From contig NZ_JAAUWV010000013.1 in assembly GCF_014694405.1 (NCBI RefSeq), positions 1 through 64,000 of the forward strand: a stretch of 64,000 nt of DNA. Reading direction: 5' to 3'. The notes beneath the pieces were generated by a model. The model was given only the letters and a program-made list of their open reading frames with translations. It was not told where the DNA came from and made no database searches. Below are positions 1 through 9,359 of the stretch, in pieces. The position numbers and the translations under genes were made by a program. Source of the stretch: Pseudoalteromonas sp. S16_S37 (GTDB lineage Bacteria; Pseudomonadota; Gammaproteobacteria; Enterobacterales; Alteromonadaceae). Numbering within the stretch: position 1 is the stretch's first letter; the number at the start of each line of letters is the position of its first letter.

Positions 1-3
1 ATT

Positions 4-121
4 TTCCTGGTGAACATAGCGTTTTGGAACCACCTGACCCCATGCCGAACTCAGAAGTGAAACGAAACAGCGTCGATGATAGTGTGGCAGCTGCCATGTG
101 AAAGTAGAACATCGCCAGGTC
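4..121 (+). rRNA. rrf: 5S ribosomal RNA
   Basis: The sequence has the conserved 5S core (CCACCTGACCCCATGCCGAA, then CTCAGAAGTGAAACG). The ends CCTGG and CCAGG pair to close helix I. The length of about 118 nt matches bacterial 5S. It is the distal gene of an rRNA operon whose 16S and 23S lie upstream of the window. The exact ends are uncertain by a few bases. Confidence 0.96.
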
Positions 122-132
122 CTTATTAAGAG

Positions 133-166
133 AAAGCCCGATTCGAAAGAGTCGGGCTTTTTTGTT
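133..166 (+). terminator. rRNA operon intrinsic terminator
   Basis: A 9-bp stem (AAAGCCCGA at 133-141 with TCGGGCTTT at 152-160) is followed by a T-rich tract. It lies just after the 5S gene and ends the rRNA transcript. Confidence 0.9.
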
Positions 167-415
167 TTGGTGCTAAATCGTCTCGTACAGTGCACAGGTG
201 ATGCACATTGATAAAGAGACGAATTAGCGCAAGGTAAAGGGAGCGACTTCACAGCTGCTAAGCCATACTCCCTCAGTTAAGTAGGCGAGTCCCTCAGCAA
301 CAGCTAAACTGGCTCATCTCACCTTGCGCAAAGGAAACGCCCTCACTGCGTTCGTTGTCGTTAAACTTTTGCACGATACCTACTCAATTCGTTCGCTGTA
401 GAATTGTTATTACAT
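167..415. other. Non-coding region after the rRNA operon with a distant inverted repeat
   Basis: No supported gene is visible between the rRNA terminator and the convergent lipoprotein gene. The only structure seen is a 9-bp inverted repeat, GCGCAAGGT at 227-235 and ACCTTGCGC at 321-329, with 85 bases between the arms. Its role is unknown. Confidence 0.5.
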
Positions 416-440
416 AAAAAAACGGCGAGTAAGCCGTGTT
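416..440 (-). terminator. Terminator of the DUF2959-type lipoprotein gene
   Basis: Read on the minus strand, ACGGC pairs with GCCGT (422-426 with 433-437) and is followed by seven T. It lies about 30 bases past the stop codon of the minus-strand gene ending at 471. Confidence 0.75.
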
Positions 441-470
441 TTTGCTGCTAAATTTAGCTCGTTTAAAATG

Positions 471-1115
471 TTACTTGTTCGCATTCATTTGCTCGATAAA
501 TTTATTCGAGTCAGCAATGGAGCGGTTCATGTCGTCAATAAGCGATTTAATATCGGTTTGCAGATTTTTGAATTCACCTCTAATAGCGGCGATAGCTTGA
601 GCATTGAGATTATGTTTAAGATATAACACATTATCTTTCAACGAAGCCAATACAGGCTCCATTTTGCTCTCACTGCTGCGCATTGAGCGTAGTAAGCGGT
701 CAAATTGCCTTTGTGTCTGCTTTAACTTTTTTTCACTTTCTCGTTTAAGTTTTTCGCTCGAATATTCTGCTAACTCGTCTTGCCACTCATTAAAAAGAGC
801 TTGTGCAACATCCTCAACTTTGTTGATATTGGCACTGACCGCTTCTGCTGACGCTAAACTTGACTCATAGTCATCATTGAGTTGCTCGTATGCTGACTGT
901 AACTCACCACCATCAAAGTTGATAAGTGTACTGAGGCGCTCAAGAGCAGATTGAAACTCTTGTTGTGATTCTTGCTGTGACTCTTTGGTTGCTTCAACAC
1001 GGTCCACTAATATTTCGCGTTTGTGTATACCTACTTTCTCCATGGCAGAGTAGTAAGCGGTTTGGCAGCCACTGAGCATTAAGATAAGAGTTGTAGCCAA
1101 TGTAAAGCGTTTCAT
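471..1115 (-). CDS. DUF2959-type lipoprotein
   Basis: A predicted lipoprotein of 214 residues. The start at 1115 is preferred over an upstream ATG six codons away. It gives a compact signal peptide (MKRFTLATTLILMLSGCQ) with lipobox LSGC, and an AGG lies about six bases upstream. The mature part is highly charged and helical, with heptad-like stretches (residues about 40-130 and 150-210) that suggest coiled coil. The opening of the mature protein (QTAYYSAMEKVGIHKREILV) matches what I recall of the DUF2959 family in Alteromonadales; its function is not known. It is a single gene with its own terminator, facing away from yihY. Confidence 0.8.
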   Translation of the reverse strand: MKRFTLATTLILMLSGCQTAYYSAMEKVGIHKREILVDRVEATKESQQESQQEFQSALERLSTLINFDGGELQSAYEQLNDDYESSLASAEAVSANINKVEDVAQALFNEWQDELAEYSSEKLKRESEKKLKQTQRQFDRLLRSMRSSESKMEPVLASLKDNVLYLKHNLNAQAIAAIRGEFKNLQTDIKSLIDDMNRSIADSNKFIEQMNANK

Positions 1116-1200
1116 ATTATGCCTATTTACCATCTATGATGCTGTAAATTATGTAACTGATTGCTATGATGTGCAAAGTGTTTCGTTGTATTAGGCTATT

Positions 1201-2097
1201 ATGAATTTTCAGTTTGAAGCTTTGGCAGACAAAATTAAACGGGTTATAACAATTCAGCCTAAATGGTGGCGTTACTATTTAGCCCGATGTGCAGAGGATC
1301 AGATCACTGTTAACGCGGGTTATTTGGCATACGTCACTTTGCTATCTCTGGTTCCTTTAATCGCCGTTGGTGTGGCGATATTTTCGGCTTTTCCTGGATT
1401 TGAAGAAACCCGCATCGCGATTGAGAACTTTATTTTTAATAACTTTGTCCCCACATCGACAGACAGTATAAAGTCACATATCAGCGCATTCACCGGCAAT
1501 GCTAATCAGATGACGGCTGTGGGTATTGGCTTTTTAGCGGGCATTGCTCTTTTGCTCATACGCAACGTTGATGCTGCACTGAATCGTATTTGGCGAGTAG
1601 AGAAAAAACGTCCTTTGATGATTTCTTTTGCTATTTATTGGATGGTATTAACACTCGGGCCTGTGCTATTGGGGGCGAGTATTGGTGTAACCTCTTATAT
1701 TGTTTCACTTGTTTCGTTTGCAGATCAGGGAATACCTGGGTTCAGTGGGTTTTTGTTAAAGCTATTACCTTACGCGATTTCTATGGTTGGCTTTATTATG
1801 CTCTATACTTTAGTGCCTAACACCCGTGTATCTTTTCGAGCGGCGGTGCCCGGTGCTTTATTTGCTGCCATGTTATTTGAGTTGTCAAAAAAAGGGTTTG
1901 CAGCTTATATCAGCCATTTTCCATCTTATGAAGTGATTTATGGGGCGTTAGCAACAGTACCTATTTTGTTTGTTTGGGTTTATTTGTCATGGATAGTTGT
2001 GCTCTTGGGGGCTGAGTTTACAGTGTGCCTAAGTGAGCACGATCCTTGGTTCAAAGAACTTGATGAACAAGACGAGGAGCAAAATACTTCTAGCTAA
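1201..2097 (+). CDS. YihY/BrkB family inner-membrane protein
   Basis: A protein of 298 residues with about six hydrophobic segments (near residues 40-60, 95-120, 140-165, 180-200, 215-235, 245-275). This is the layout of the YihY (UPF0761, BrkB-like) family. The early motif with AGYLAYVTLLSLVPLIAV and the segment RNVDAALNRIWRVEKKRP are typical. The family has been called RNase BN, but that name belongs to another protein and should not be used here. Function is not established; it is often a neighbour of dtd and prolyl aminopeptidase genes, as here. Only 12 bases separate it from the next gene, so the two are probably co-transcribed. Confidence 0.9.
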   Translation: MNFQFEALADKIKRVITIQPKWWRYYLARCAEDQITVNAGYLAYVTLLSLVPLIAVGVAIFSAFPGFEETRIAIENFIFNNFVPTSTDSIKSHISAFTGNANQMTAVGIGFLAGIALLLIRNVDAALNRIWRVEKKRPLMISFAIYWMVLTLGPVLLGASIGVTSYIVSLVSFADQGIPGFSGFLLKLLPYAISMVGFIMLYTLVPNTRVSFRAAVPGALFAAMLFELSKKGFAAYISHFPSYEVIYGALATVPILFVWVYLSWIVVLLGAEFTVCLSEHDPWFKELDEQDEEQNTSS

Positions 2098-2109
2098 AGA
2101 GGTGTCGCG

Positions 2110-3051
2110 ATGACACAGGGTTATATAGTCGGTAAAGCATTTCGTCACTATCATCTAGCAGTGGGGGATGGTCATCAAATATACGTTAAGGAATATGGTA
2201 AACCCGATGGTTTGCCGATAATAGTAAATCATGGTGGTCCAGGTTGCGGCTTAAATAGTGAGTCTACGCAATATTTCAATCCTAAGCGTTATCGCATTAT
2301 TTTGTTTAGCCAAAGAGGGTGTGGCGGTTCTACGCCCTCTGAGCTGAAAAACAATACTCCCCTTCATCTTGTAAAAGACATTGTCCAACTTATGGACCAT
2401 CTTGAAATAAAACAAACCATATTAGCCGGAGGCTCTTGGGGAGCAACACTCAGTTTGTTCTTCGCCCATACCCATCCTGAACGAGTGAAAGGCTTAATCC
2501 TTTGGGCAAGTTTTCTGGCAACTGTTGATGACTTGAAGTGGTTGTATTCACCACAAGGTGCGGGTGCTCAGTTTTATCCCGAGAGTTATCGAGTTTTTAG
2601 CCAAGGGTTAACCAGTGAGCACGATATTTTAGCCTACTACAGACATACGTTATTTGGTGACGATGAATTGTTACAGCACAAAGCGGCGCAACATTGGCAC
2701 GACTGGGATAGACAAGTGACGCTAGCAGCGTCGTTAAGTCGATATCATTTAGAGCAGCCGAGTTGTGTTACGCAGCAAGCAAAAATAATGTGTCATTATT
2801 TCAGTCCCGAAGTATTTTCACAGTTGAGCGGTTTGGATACTGCCACAGACGCGTTGCGAAGCATTCCTTGTTGGTTTATTCATGGGCGGCATGATCTTGT
2901 TTGTCGGTTTGCGCCAGTGCAGAAACTGGCTGATGAATTAAAGGCTCAATTGTACATTCTAGATGGACTTGGGCACAGCGGTGCGAATGAAGCTTATTAT
3001 GAAGCTATTAGAAGAGCTGCAGATCTACTTGCTTGTAAGCTACACACTTAG
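2110..3051 (+). CDS. pip: Prolyl aminopeptidase (proline iminopeptidase)
   Basis: An alpha/beta-hydrolase of 313 residues that removes N-terminal proline from peptides in the cytoplasm (peptidase family S33). The sequence shows the oxyanion segment NHGGPGCG, the nucleophile elbow GGSWGATL with Ser109, the acid in HGRHD and the catalytic His in GLGHSG near the C terminus. These form a complete triad. The segment SQRGCGGSTPSELKNNTP is typical of bacterial proline iminopeptidases. It follows yihY closely and precedes dtd, so yihY-pip-dtd may form one operon. Confidence 0.93.
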   Translation: MTQGYIVGKAFRHYHLAVGDGHQIYVKEYGKPDGLPIIVNHGGPGCGLNSESTQYFNPKRYRIILFSQRGCGGSTPSELKNNTPLHLVKDIVQLMDHLEIKQTILAGGSWGATLSLFFAHTHPERVKGLILWASFLATVDDLKWLYSPQGAGAQFYPESYRVFSQGLTSEHDILAYYRHTLFGDDELLQHKAAQHWHDWDRQVTLAASLSRYHLEQPSCVTQQAKIMCHYFSPEVFSQLSGLDTATDALRSIPCWFIHGRHDLVCRFAPVQKLADELKAQLYILDGLGHSGANEAYYEAIRRAADLLACKLHT

Positions 3052-3126
3052 TACATGATAACTAGCGTTCAGAAGACCATTACCCTATAGTTGAGCACTT
3101 TATAGTTGAGCGCAAAGGGGAAGTAA

Positions 3127-3564
3127 GTGCAAGGTCTAATTCAAAGAGTGTCATATGCAAAAGTAGAAGTTGGCGGTGATATTGTCGGAGAAATTGGCAC
3201 AGGCATATTAGTTTTGCTGGGTGTTGAAAAACATGATGATGCAAATAATGTGACCAAGCTCCTTCATAAAATCAGCAACTACCGCATCTTTACAGATGAA
3301 GAGGGCAAAATGAATTTGAGCCTTAAAGATATTTCAGGGCAGTTGTTGGTTGTATCTCAATTTACATTGGCTGCTGACACCAAAAAGGGCATGCGGCCAA
3401 GCTTTTCTTCTGCGGCAACGCCTGATCAAGCTAAGCACTTATATGAGTTGTTTGTTAAGCAAGCTAGAGAGTCAGGTTTGCAAGTCGCTACTGGGCAGTT
3501 TGCAGCGGATATGCAAGTGACGTTATGCAATGATGGACCTGTGACCTTTAATTTAAGCGTTTAA
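3127..3564 (+). CDS. dtd: D-aminoacyl-tRNA deacylase
   Basis: DTD hydrolyses D-amino acids wrongly attached to tRNA, a proofreading role in translation. The protein has 145 residues, the normal length. Both family motifs are present: SQFTLAADTKKGMRPSFS (active site around SQFTL) and the Gly-cisPro motif NDGPVTFNLSV at the C terminus. The start codon is GTG at 3127, preceded by GGGG about seven bases upstream. The 3' end overlaps the convergent methyltransferase-like gene by four bases. A short direct repeat (TATAGTTGAGC) lies in the gap upstream. Confidence 0.96.
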   Translation: MQGLIQRVSYAKVEVGGDIVGEIGTGILVLLGVEKHDDANNVTKLLHKISNYRIFTDEEGKMNLSLKDISGQLLVVSQFTLAADTKKGMRPSFSSAATPDQAKHLYELFVKQARESGLQVATGQFAADMQVTLCNDGPVTFNLSV

Positions 3565-4289
3565 CGCTTGATGGCAATAATGTTGTTGGCGTAGTCTGCT
3601 ACGGTCTGTATGTGGGGCTTTTTGCCAAAGTTGGTGATGAGCAAATGTTCTAAATGCTGGCGTTGAGAGTTGTGCTCGCATAGAAAATTAATAAATAGCC
3701 AGCCATTAGGATTAAGCGCCGCGCGCAGCAGTTGATAAAAAGGGTGCTGATATAAAAATATCGGCGCATCCATTTCACTGAATAAATCTAATATTATCCA
3801 GTCATAACGTTGAGTACCTGATAATGCAGTATCTGCATCCATACAAGCAACGCTACAGCCTTGTTCGGTACTAAAGTACTTTTTGTAGCAATGAACGATG
3901 TCTGGATTATTATCTACTGAAAACACTTTGCAATCGGGATATACCGCGTGCAGATAATCTCTTATCGCACCGCCACCTAGCCCTAATTCTAAAACATTTA
4001 TGGGGCTAGGTAAGTCTTTCCATATGCTTTCAAGTACTTGTAAATGAGGAAAAAGAAGTCTCTCTGGGTGGTTTCTTTCCACTACAGATTGTAAGGTGTT
4101 ATTGATCAACAACCAGCGCAGGGTTTTGTCTTGTCGAACTTGAATACTGACATCACCTTGTTTATGCCAATAAAGTAAGTGGCCTAACTGATGGCTTTGC
4201 TGCACAAACTGGTTGGCGATCGTGCCGCTGGCAGTTACAAAATTATGCATAGTAACATGAGCATAGCTCAGGTTTTTTATAATGCACAT
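3561..4289 (-). CDS. Spermidine synthase-like methyltransferase-fold protein
   Basis: A protein of 242 residues with a Rossmann methyltransferase-like core. The nucleotide-binding loop is VLELGLGGGAIRDYL, followed by the acidic strand end VFSVDNNPDIV and the motif YDWIILDLFSE. This arrangement is that of the SpeE-related superfamily that includes many uncharacterised 'spermidine synthase-like' proteins. The substrate cannot be told from sequence. The start is uncertain; an ATG 13 codons downstream (4250) is also possible and neither has a clear ribosome binding site. The stop overlaps the end of dtd on the other strand. Confidence 0.75.
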   Translation of the reverse strand: MCIIKNLSYAHVTMHNFVTASGTIANQFVQQSHQLGHLLYWHKQGDVSIQVRQDKTLRWLLINNTLQSVVERNHPERLLFPHLQVLESIWKDLPSPINVLELGLGGGAIRDYLHAVYPDCKVFSVDNNPDIVHCYKKYFSTEQGCSVACMDADTALSGTQRYDWIILDLFSEMDAPIFLYQHPFYQLLRAALNPNGWLFINFLCEHNSQRQHLEHLLITNFGKKPHIQTVADYANNIIAIKR

Positions 4290-4408
4290 TTTGTGCGGAA
4301 TTTTTTACAGTCTTAAAGCGACTTCTACCAATAGACTATGTTCAGATACTGCTATTTCTTGTATGGTCTATTGCTCATAGCCAATAAAAATGAATAACAG
4401 GAGTATGT

Positions 4409-5302
4409 ATGTTTAAGGTTAGCTCACCCCAAAGTAGTGAAGATTGGCAAGCTTATTATCAATTACGTTGGCAGGTTCTTCGCGCGCCATGGGGTCAGCC
4501 TAGAGGATCTGAACAGGATGACCTAGAGCAAGAGTCTGAGCATCTATGCATCAAAAATAATGAAGGACAAATATTGGCTGTGGCGCGTCTGCATTTTAAT
4601 AATCAGCAGCAAGCACAAGTTCGCTATATGGCTGTATCAGAAGCGCATAGAGGGCAACATTTAGGTAGCCGCTTGTTACATGAACTCGAAAAAAGCGCAT
4701 GGCGACAAAACGCCGAGGAGCTCGTGTTATTTGCACGTGAGCGAGCACTTGCTTTTTACGAGCGTCATGGCTATCAAATGGTTGAAAAAGCACACCTTGC
4801 ATATAATGATATCCAGCATTGGAAAATGGTAAAACAAAAGCCCACGGAACCGGGTTGGTTTCGCCACCCTGATTGGACGCAAGTCCTACAAGATACTTGG
4901 CGAGAATCGATCCCCATTAGTGATGCTATGGGTATCAAAGTTGAAAGCTACACAGATTGGCAGTTTTCAACTTGTGCTGACCTAAAAGCAAACTTAAATC
5001 TTCACAATTCAATGTTCGCTGGCTCTATCTATAGTATGGCGACGCTAACAGGATGGGGTGCCACCTATTTAGCGTTAAAAGAGCGCAGCCTTGAAGGCAA
5101 CATTGTGCTTGCAGATGCCAGCATTAAATATTTAAAACCACTCACTACCGCACCCAGTGCAACCGTAGCAATCGCTGATTGTGACGGCGATCTAGATGTA
5201 CTCATGAGTGAAGGTAAAGCGAAATATCGGGTGCCAGTAAAAGTGTATGATGGTGATGTGTTAGTTGCGACTTTTGAAGGTTCATTTGTTGTTTTGAAAT
5301 AA
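4409..5302 (+). CDS. GNAT N-acetyltransferase / thioesterase fusion (YiiD-like)
   Basis: A two-domain protein of 297 residues. Residues about 1-145 form a GNAT domain, with the acetyl-CoA loop in VSEAHRGQHLGSRLL and the end motif FYERHGYQMVEK. Residues about 150-297 match the hot-dog thioesterase domain of the YiiD C-terminal family (HNSMFAGSIYSMATLTGWG, then the strand LADASIKYLKPLT). E. coli YiiD has this same fusion and has been linked to malonyl-ACP decarboxylation and initiation of fatty acid synthesis; transfer of that role here is inference. A good ribosome binding site (AGGAG) precedes the start. The gene stands alone. Confidence 0.87.
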   Translation: MFKVSSPQSSEDWQAYYQLRWQVLRAPWGQPRGSEQDDLEQESEHLCIKNNEGQILAVARLHFNNQQQAQVRYMAVSEAHRGQHLGSRLLHELEKSAWRQNAEELVLFARERALAFYERHGYQMVEKAHLAYNDIQHWKMVKQKPTEPGWFRHPDWTQVLQDTWRESIPISDAMGIKVESYTDWQFSTCADLKANLNLHNSMFAGSIYSMATLTGWGATYLALKERSLEGNIVLADASIKYLKPLTTAPSATVAIADCDGDLDVLMSEGKAKYRVPVKVYDGDVLVATFEGSFVVLK

Positions 5303-5378
5303 ATAACGCTGCGTATCACTAATCGTCACCTGAAGAACAGCTCTCAGTGGGCTTTGGAGTCCCTAAAAAGTCCACTAA

Positions 5379-6119
5379 TTATTGCAAGTTATACTTTATT
5401 AATAATTGTTCGAGAATTTGTTGAATGTTGAGCTGTTTGGCCCTAGTGTCGAACGTGAGCATCATGTCATCTACAGCATTGTGCTCTTTTGCGTTGGGCG
5501 TGAAGGCCATAAATATATCTGTGCGACTCACACACCCTGCTATTCTAAAGTCGTGCCACATTTTAGCTTGTTTTAGTTCATACAAAGTAGAATTTTTGGT
5601 GAATAAAAAAGCATCTATGCGGTTTTTAGTTAACATTTGCGCACTTTGTTTTATATATCTTTCATGGTACGGCTGAAAAACAAACTGATCTGAATGACTA
5701 GATACATAGTGATTGAGCTCTTCTATTGATGTGTCGATTGCAATACCAATTTGCATCTTGCTAAGAGAATCAATACCTCTGTATTGCCATTGATTCTCTA
5801 ACGTTGTGAAAAAACACATTTCTTGTTGCCCAACAGCTGAAGCAGGGTAGCGTAACTGCGGTGCTTCTGCTTTGGCTGGTGAAAGTAGTGCATGATACTT
5901 CCCTGCCAAAACGTACTTTATTGCTCTTGACCATGGAAAGTAATCAACTTGTAGCTGATAATCCGAATCGCGATAAATCTCTTCTACAAGGTCGACAACA
6001 TAGCCTTTTTCTTTTTGCTCAGGGCAAATTTGTGGACACCAATCAATAGCTGCAACCTTAATCGTTTTGGCAAAAGCGCTTGTTGTGACTAAGAGGAATA
6101 CTAATAGGCATAACTTCAT
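5379..6119 (-). CDS. Periplasmic solute-binding family 3 protein
   Basis: A secreted protein of 246 residues with a clear signal peptide (MKLCLLVFLLVTTSAFA). The mature part begins IKVAAIDWCPQICPEQKEKG and continues with a layout typical of extracellular solute-binding family 3 proteins (GYVVDLVEEIYRDSDYQLQVDYFPWSRAI). No ABC permease or ATPase gene is nearby. Such orphan proteins are common in Alteromonadales and may be sensors rather than transport partners. The ligand cannot be predicted; the N-terminal cysteine pair may form a disulfide. Confidence 0.8.
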   Translation of the reverse strand: MKLCLLVFLLVTTSAFAKTIKVAAIDWCPQICPEQKEKGYVVDLVEEIYRDSDYQLQVDYFPWSRAIKYVLAGKYHALLSPAKAEAPQLRYPASAVGQQEMCFFTTLENQWQYRGIDSLSKMQIGIAIDTSIEELNHYVSSHSDQFVFQPYHERYIKQSAQMLTKNRIDAFLFTKNSTLYELKQAKMWHDFRIAGCVSRTDIFMAFTPNAKEHNAVDDMMLTFDTRAKQLNIQQILEQLLIKYNLQ

Positions 6120-6222
6120 CGCTCCTCCTCACAATCATAGATCTATATTCTTGTTATGCATTAACTTTAGAATACGACACAGCGAATTGGTAGCTAGCGT
6201 ATTATTTCCGTGATGTTTTTCT

Positions 6223-7029
6223 CTATTTACGCAAATATTGCCCAGGCGTGCAGTTAAATACTTTTTTAAAGGCGGTATTGAACGCAGAGCTCGATTCAAA
6301 CCCCAGCTGTTCTGCAATAACTTGTTGGCTGTAGCCCGCTTCAATCATTTCTACCGCTCTTAAGCCTCGCAGCTTTTGCTTCCACTGACTAAAATTCATG
6401 GCAAAACTTTTATTAAATAAGCGATTGAGCGTTCGCGTTGAGGCACCTACTTGTTCGCCCCACTGCTGTAGTGTTTTATTACAGCCTGGATTGGCATGTA
6501 ATTCACTGATAATAGGAAGAAGCCTCGTGTCTTGTGCGGTTGGCATAAAAAAAGCACTGGTTGGAGCGGATTCTAACCTGTCGATAAAGACATCGATAAA
6601 ACGAAGCTTTTTCGCATCAAGTGTATAGTCTGGGTCCCATTGACAGATCTCTAAAATAATCGCTTTCAACAGTTCGTCAACGTGCAGTAATTTAGCTTGG
6701 TGACCCAGCACCTCTATGTAGTCTCCATCAATATATACACTGCGAAAGTGTCCACCATACCGACAGAAAGTTTCATGAGGCAAATTAGGCGGCAACCACA
6801 GCGCTTGGTCGGGTGGGATAACGAAATTGCCCGCTGGTGTATTGATGCTCATTACCCCGTTACTGGTGTAGGCAAGCTGTCCCCAAGTATGTTGGTGAGT
6901 TTGGACATGTTGCCACGGTGGCATGGTGCTCGCTCTGGGGTAAACAGGTTTACCGAGGGTTTTTAAATTGAAGCGAGTTTTGATGCTGATCCAACTAGAA
7001 GTTGTCTGATCTGATAAATTTTCTGTCAT
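6223..7029 (-). CDS. AraC family transcriptional regulator (cupin + HTH)
   Basis: A regulator of 268 residues. The N-terminal half is a cupin-like sensor domain (HTHQHTWGQLAYTSNGVMSI, then VIPPDQALWLPPNLPHE). The C-terminal third has two helix-turn-helix units, ending IAEQLGFESSSAFNTAFKKVF and TPGQYLRK, the AraC signature. It is transcribed divergently from the MFS transporter that starts at 7106, with a gap of 76 bases, so it probably controls that gene. The inducer is unknown. Confidence 0.92.
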   Translation of the reverse strand: MTENLSDQTTSSWISIKTRFNLKTLGKPVYPRASTMPPWQHVQTHQHTWGQLAYTSNGVMSINTPAGNFVIPPDQALWLPPNLPHETFCRYGGHFRSVYIDGDYIEVLGHQAKLLHVDELLKAIILEICQWDPDYTLDAKKLRFIDVFIDRLESAPTSAFFMPTAQDTRLLPIISELHANPGCNKTLQQWGEQVGASTRTLNRLFNKSFAMNFSQWKQKLRGLRAVEMIEAGYSQQVIAEQLGFESSSAFNTAFKKVFNCTPGQYLRK

Positions 7030-7105
7030 AGTGTTATATTTTGGTCATCTCAAACTGAGCATACAATGAGCAAGAAATACAATCAATGTGCTTATAGGAG
7101 AGACA

Positions 7106-8284
7106 ATGGAAGATGTACCTGCTCAAAAATGGAAAACCCCATTTGGATTTTTAACATTGGCTACCATTGTAATGGCGGTCACATTTGCAGCGTGGACTGC
7201 ATTGCTTAATAACTTTGCCGTAGAAGCCGCCCAATTTACTGGGGCGAACATGGGAATGCTGCAATCGTTAAGAGAGATCCCCGGCTTTTTAGCCTTTACT
7301 GCTGTATTTGTGTTGTTGGTTTTAAAAGAACAAACATTTGCCTTAGTCAGTTTGTGTTTGCTGTCGATTGGTGTGGCGATCACTGGGTTATTTCCCACAA
7401 TTTATGGCTTGTATGCAACGACAGTGCTGATGTCGATTGGCTTTCACTATTTTGAAACGCTTAACCAATCATTGAGTTTGCAGTGGTTTAGTAAAGATGA
7501 AGCGCCTCAAAAACTTGGCCAGCTATTGTCGATAAAATCTATGGCTTCATTGGTTACCTTTGCACTCATTTGGCTGTGTTTGACGTTCTTAACAAAAAAC
7601 TATGAGTGGTTATATCTTGTATTGGGTGGCGTAGGCTTGCTGCTGACGTTATTTATGATCAGTGCATTTCCACATTTTGTAGCAAAAAGCACGCAACACA
7701 AAAAGCTAATACTGCGCAAAGAATACAGTTTGTATTATTTACTGCTGTTCTTCTCTGGTGCACGCAGACAAATTTTTATGGTGTTTGCTGGCTTCTTAAT
7801 GGTTGAAAAGTTTGGCTTTGATGTGGCACAAATTACGCTGCTTTATATGCTCAACCATGTGGTTAATATTTTTGCAGCGCCTGCAATCGGTAAAATGATA
7901 GGAAAAATAGGCGAACAGAAAGCATTAACTATCGAATATACTGGCCTGATTTTGGTATTTACTGGTTATGCGTTAGTTGAATCAGCCAATTTTGCTGCGG
8001 TATTGTATGTGGTGGATCATTTATTCTTTGCTATGGCAATTGCGCTTAAAACATACTTCCAAAAAATAGCCAGACCTGAAGATATCGCTTCTACGGCGGG
8101 CGTTAGCTTTACTATCAATCATATTGCAGCTGTCATTATTCCAGCAAGCTTTGGTATTGTGTGGCTTTATGACAATTCGTTGGTGTTTTACTTTGGCGCT
8201 GCCTTAGCAGCTTGTTCGTTAATATTAAGCCAGTTTATTGGCTGGCATTTACAACGTCGTCAAGCTCAGCTACCTACGGTGTAA
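7106..8284 (+). CDS. MFS transporter
   Basis: A major facilitator protein of 392 residues with about twelve hydrophobic segments. The ATG at 7106 is chosen over an in-frame GTG six codons earlier because AGGAG lies five bases upstream of it. No conserved substrate motif is recognised. It shares a promoter region with the divergent AraC regulator, which suggests inducible expression. A drug or metabolite exporter is the likeliest role, but this is inference. Confidence 0.85.
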   Translation: MEDVPAQKWKTPFGFLTLATIVMAVTFAAWTALLNNFAVEAAQFTGANMGMLQSLREIPGFLAFTAVFVLLVLKEQTFALVSLCLLSIGVAITGLFPTIYGLYATTVLMSIGFHYFETLNQSLSLQWFSKDEAPQKLGQLLSIKSMASLVTFALIWLCLTFLTKNYEWLYLVLGGVGLLLTLFMISAFPHFVAKSTQHKKLILRKEYSLYYLLLFFSGARRQIFMVFAGFLMVEKFGFDVAQITLLYMLNHVVNIFAAPAIGKMIGKIGEQKALTIEYTGLILVFTGYALVESANFAAVLYVVDHLFFAMAIALKTYFQKIARPEDIASTAGVSFTINHIAAVIIPASFGIVWLYDNSLVFYFGAALAACSLILSQFIGWHLQRRQAQLPTV

Positions 8285-8301
8285 CTACACAGACTCAAAG
8301 G

Positions 8302-8350
8302 TGCAATATGGTTGTTTGAATGTTTTATTCTTTACAGCGAACATATTGCA
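8302..8350. repeat. Inverted repeat between convergent genes
   Basis: TGCAATATG (8302-8310) is the exact inverse of CATATTGCA (8342-8350). It sits between the MFS gene and the convergent LysR gene. The loop of 31 bases and the lack of a T-tract make a terminator unlikely; its role is unknown. Confidence 0.35.
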
Positions 8351-8366
8351 TACTTCAGTCGCACAC

Positions 8367-9257
8367 TCATTTTTGCTCAGTGGCTAACTGTTGTTTCAAA
8401 TGATCAATAAACATTCGGGTTTTTAACGGTGTAAAAGCGCTTTTGGGATAGTAAGCCCACAGCTGTTTTTTAGCAGACTGAATAGCAGGCAAAACGGGTA
8501 TTAAAGTACCCGCTTGCAGTTGTTTGCGAATATAACTTGCCGATATGAACATTAAACCCATGCCCTGTACTGCGGCCTCTAGCATTACATCGAGATGATC
8601 TGACACAAAGTTATAATGCGCAAAGTTAAACTTGCTCCCATCGTTTAATACAATATGACCTTTTTGTTGATAATAATTGCTCAGCAACATTCTATGCCCT
8701 GCTAAATCTTCCAAGCGATTAATAGGTTTGTGTTTTTTGAGATAGCTGGGTGCAGCAAATAAGCTCATTTGATACTCCAGTAAACTACAGCCTTTATGTG
8801 CAATGGAATCAAATTCATCGTAGTGACGGGTTATAACCAGATCATTATGTAGATCGGGTGGCGCGCCGGGTGCAAGTACATTGAGCTGAATGGTGACTTC
8901 AGGATAGGTTGCCAAAAAGCGCTGAATACTAGGCATTAAAACACTATTACCAACAGCTAAAGTTGCCGCAATTTTCAGTATGCCGATAGGAACCTGATTC
9001 ATTTCTTGCGTGTGCGACATGACCGATTCAAACTGCGCTAATAATGCCTGTGCTTTGGGTAAAAATATTTGCCCAGATTCACTTAAGGTAACTTGTCTTG
9101 TAGTACGGATTAACAAACTGGTGCCTAGCTGTTTCTCCAACCAGTCAATGCGCTTACTGACAGCGGATGAGGAGATATTAAGTTGCAAAGCTGCCTGCGT
9201 GAAACTTGCGTGCTCCGCTATCAGCACAAAACTTTTAGCAGCAGTAAGCCAATCCAT
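8367..9257 (-). CDS. LysR family transcriptional regulator
   Basis: A LysR-type regulator of 296 residues. The N-terminal winged HTH is clear (MDWLTAAKSFVLIAEHASFT, then ALQLNISSSAVSKRIDWLEKQLG). A periplasmic-binding-like effector domain follows. The start at 9257 is chosen because AGGA lies seven bases upstream and it places the HTH at the usual position. An upstream ATG would add 11 residues. It is divergent from the MFS gene at 9360 and probably regulates it. Confidence 0.92.
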   Translation of the reverse strand: MDWLTAAKSFVLIAEHASFTQAALQLNISSSAVSKRIDWLEKQLGTSLLIRTTRQVTLSESGQIFLPKAQALLAQFESVMSHTQEMNQVPIGILKIAATLAVGNSVLMPSIQRFLATYPEVTIQLNVLAPGAPPDLHNDLVITRHYDEFDSIAHKGCSLLEYQMSLFAAPSYLKKHKPINRLEDLAGHRMLLSNYYQQKGHIVLNDGSKFNFAHYNFVSDHLDVMLEAAVQGMGLMFISASYIRKQLQAGTLIPVLPAIQSAKKQLWAYYPKSAFTPLKTRMFIDHLKQQLATEQK

Positions 9258-9359
9258 ATTAGTTCCTGTTGGGATGTAATGTTGTTCCAATTACATGCTT
9301 TTTAATCACTAAAGTAAAGCCTATATTAACGGCTCAGTGTTTATTGGGTGGGCGTATCA

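Noticed and set aside
227..329. Inverted repeat after the 5S gene as a mobile element end
   Set aside because: Only 9 bp, no transposase and no target duplication; not enough for a mobile element.
1201..2097. Calling the YihY-family gene RNase BN
   Set aside because: The family is an integral membrane protein of unknown role; RNase BN is a different enzyme (ElaC type).
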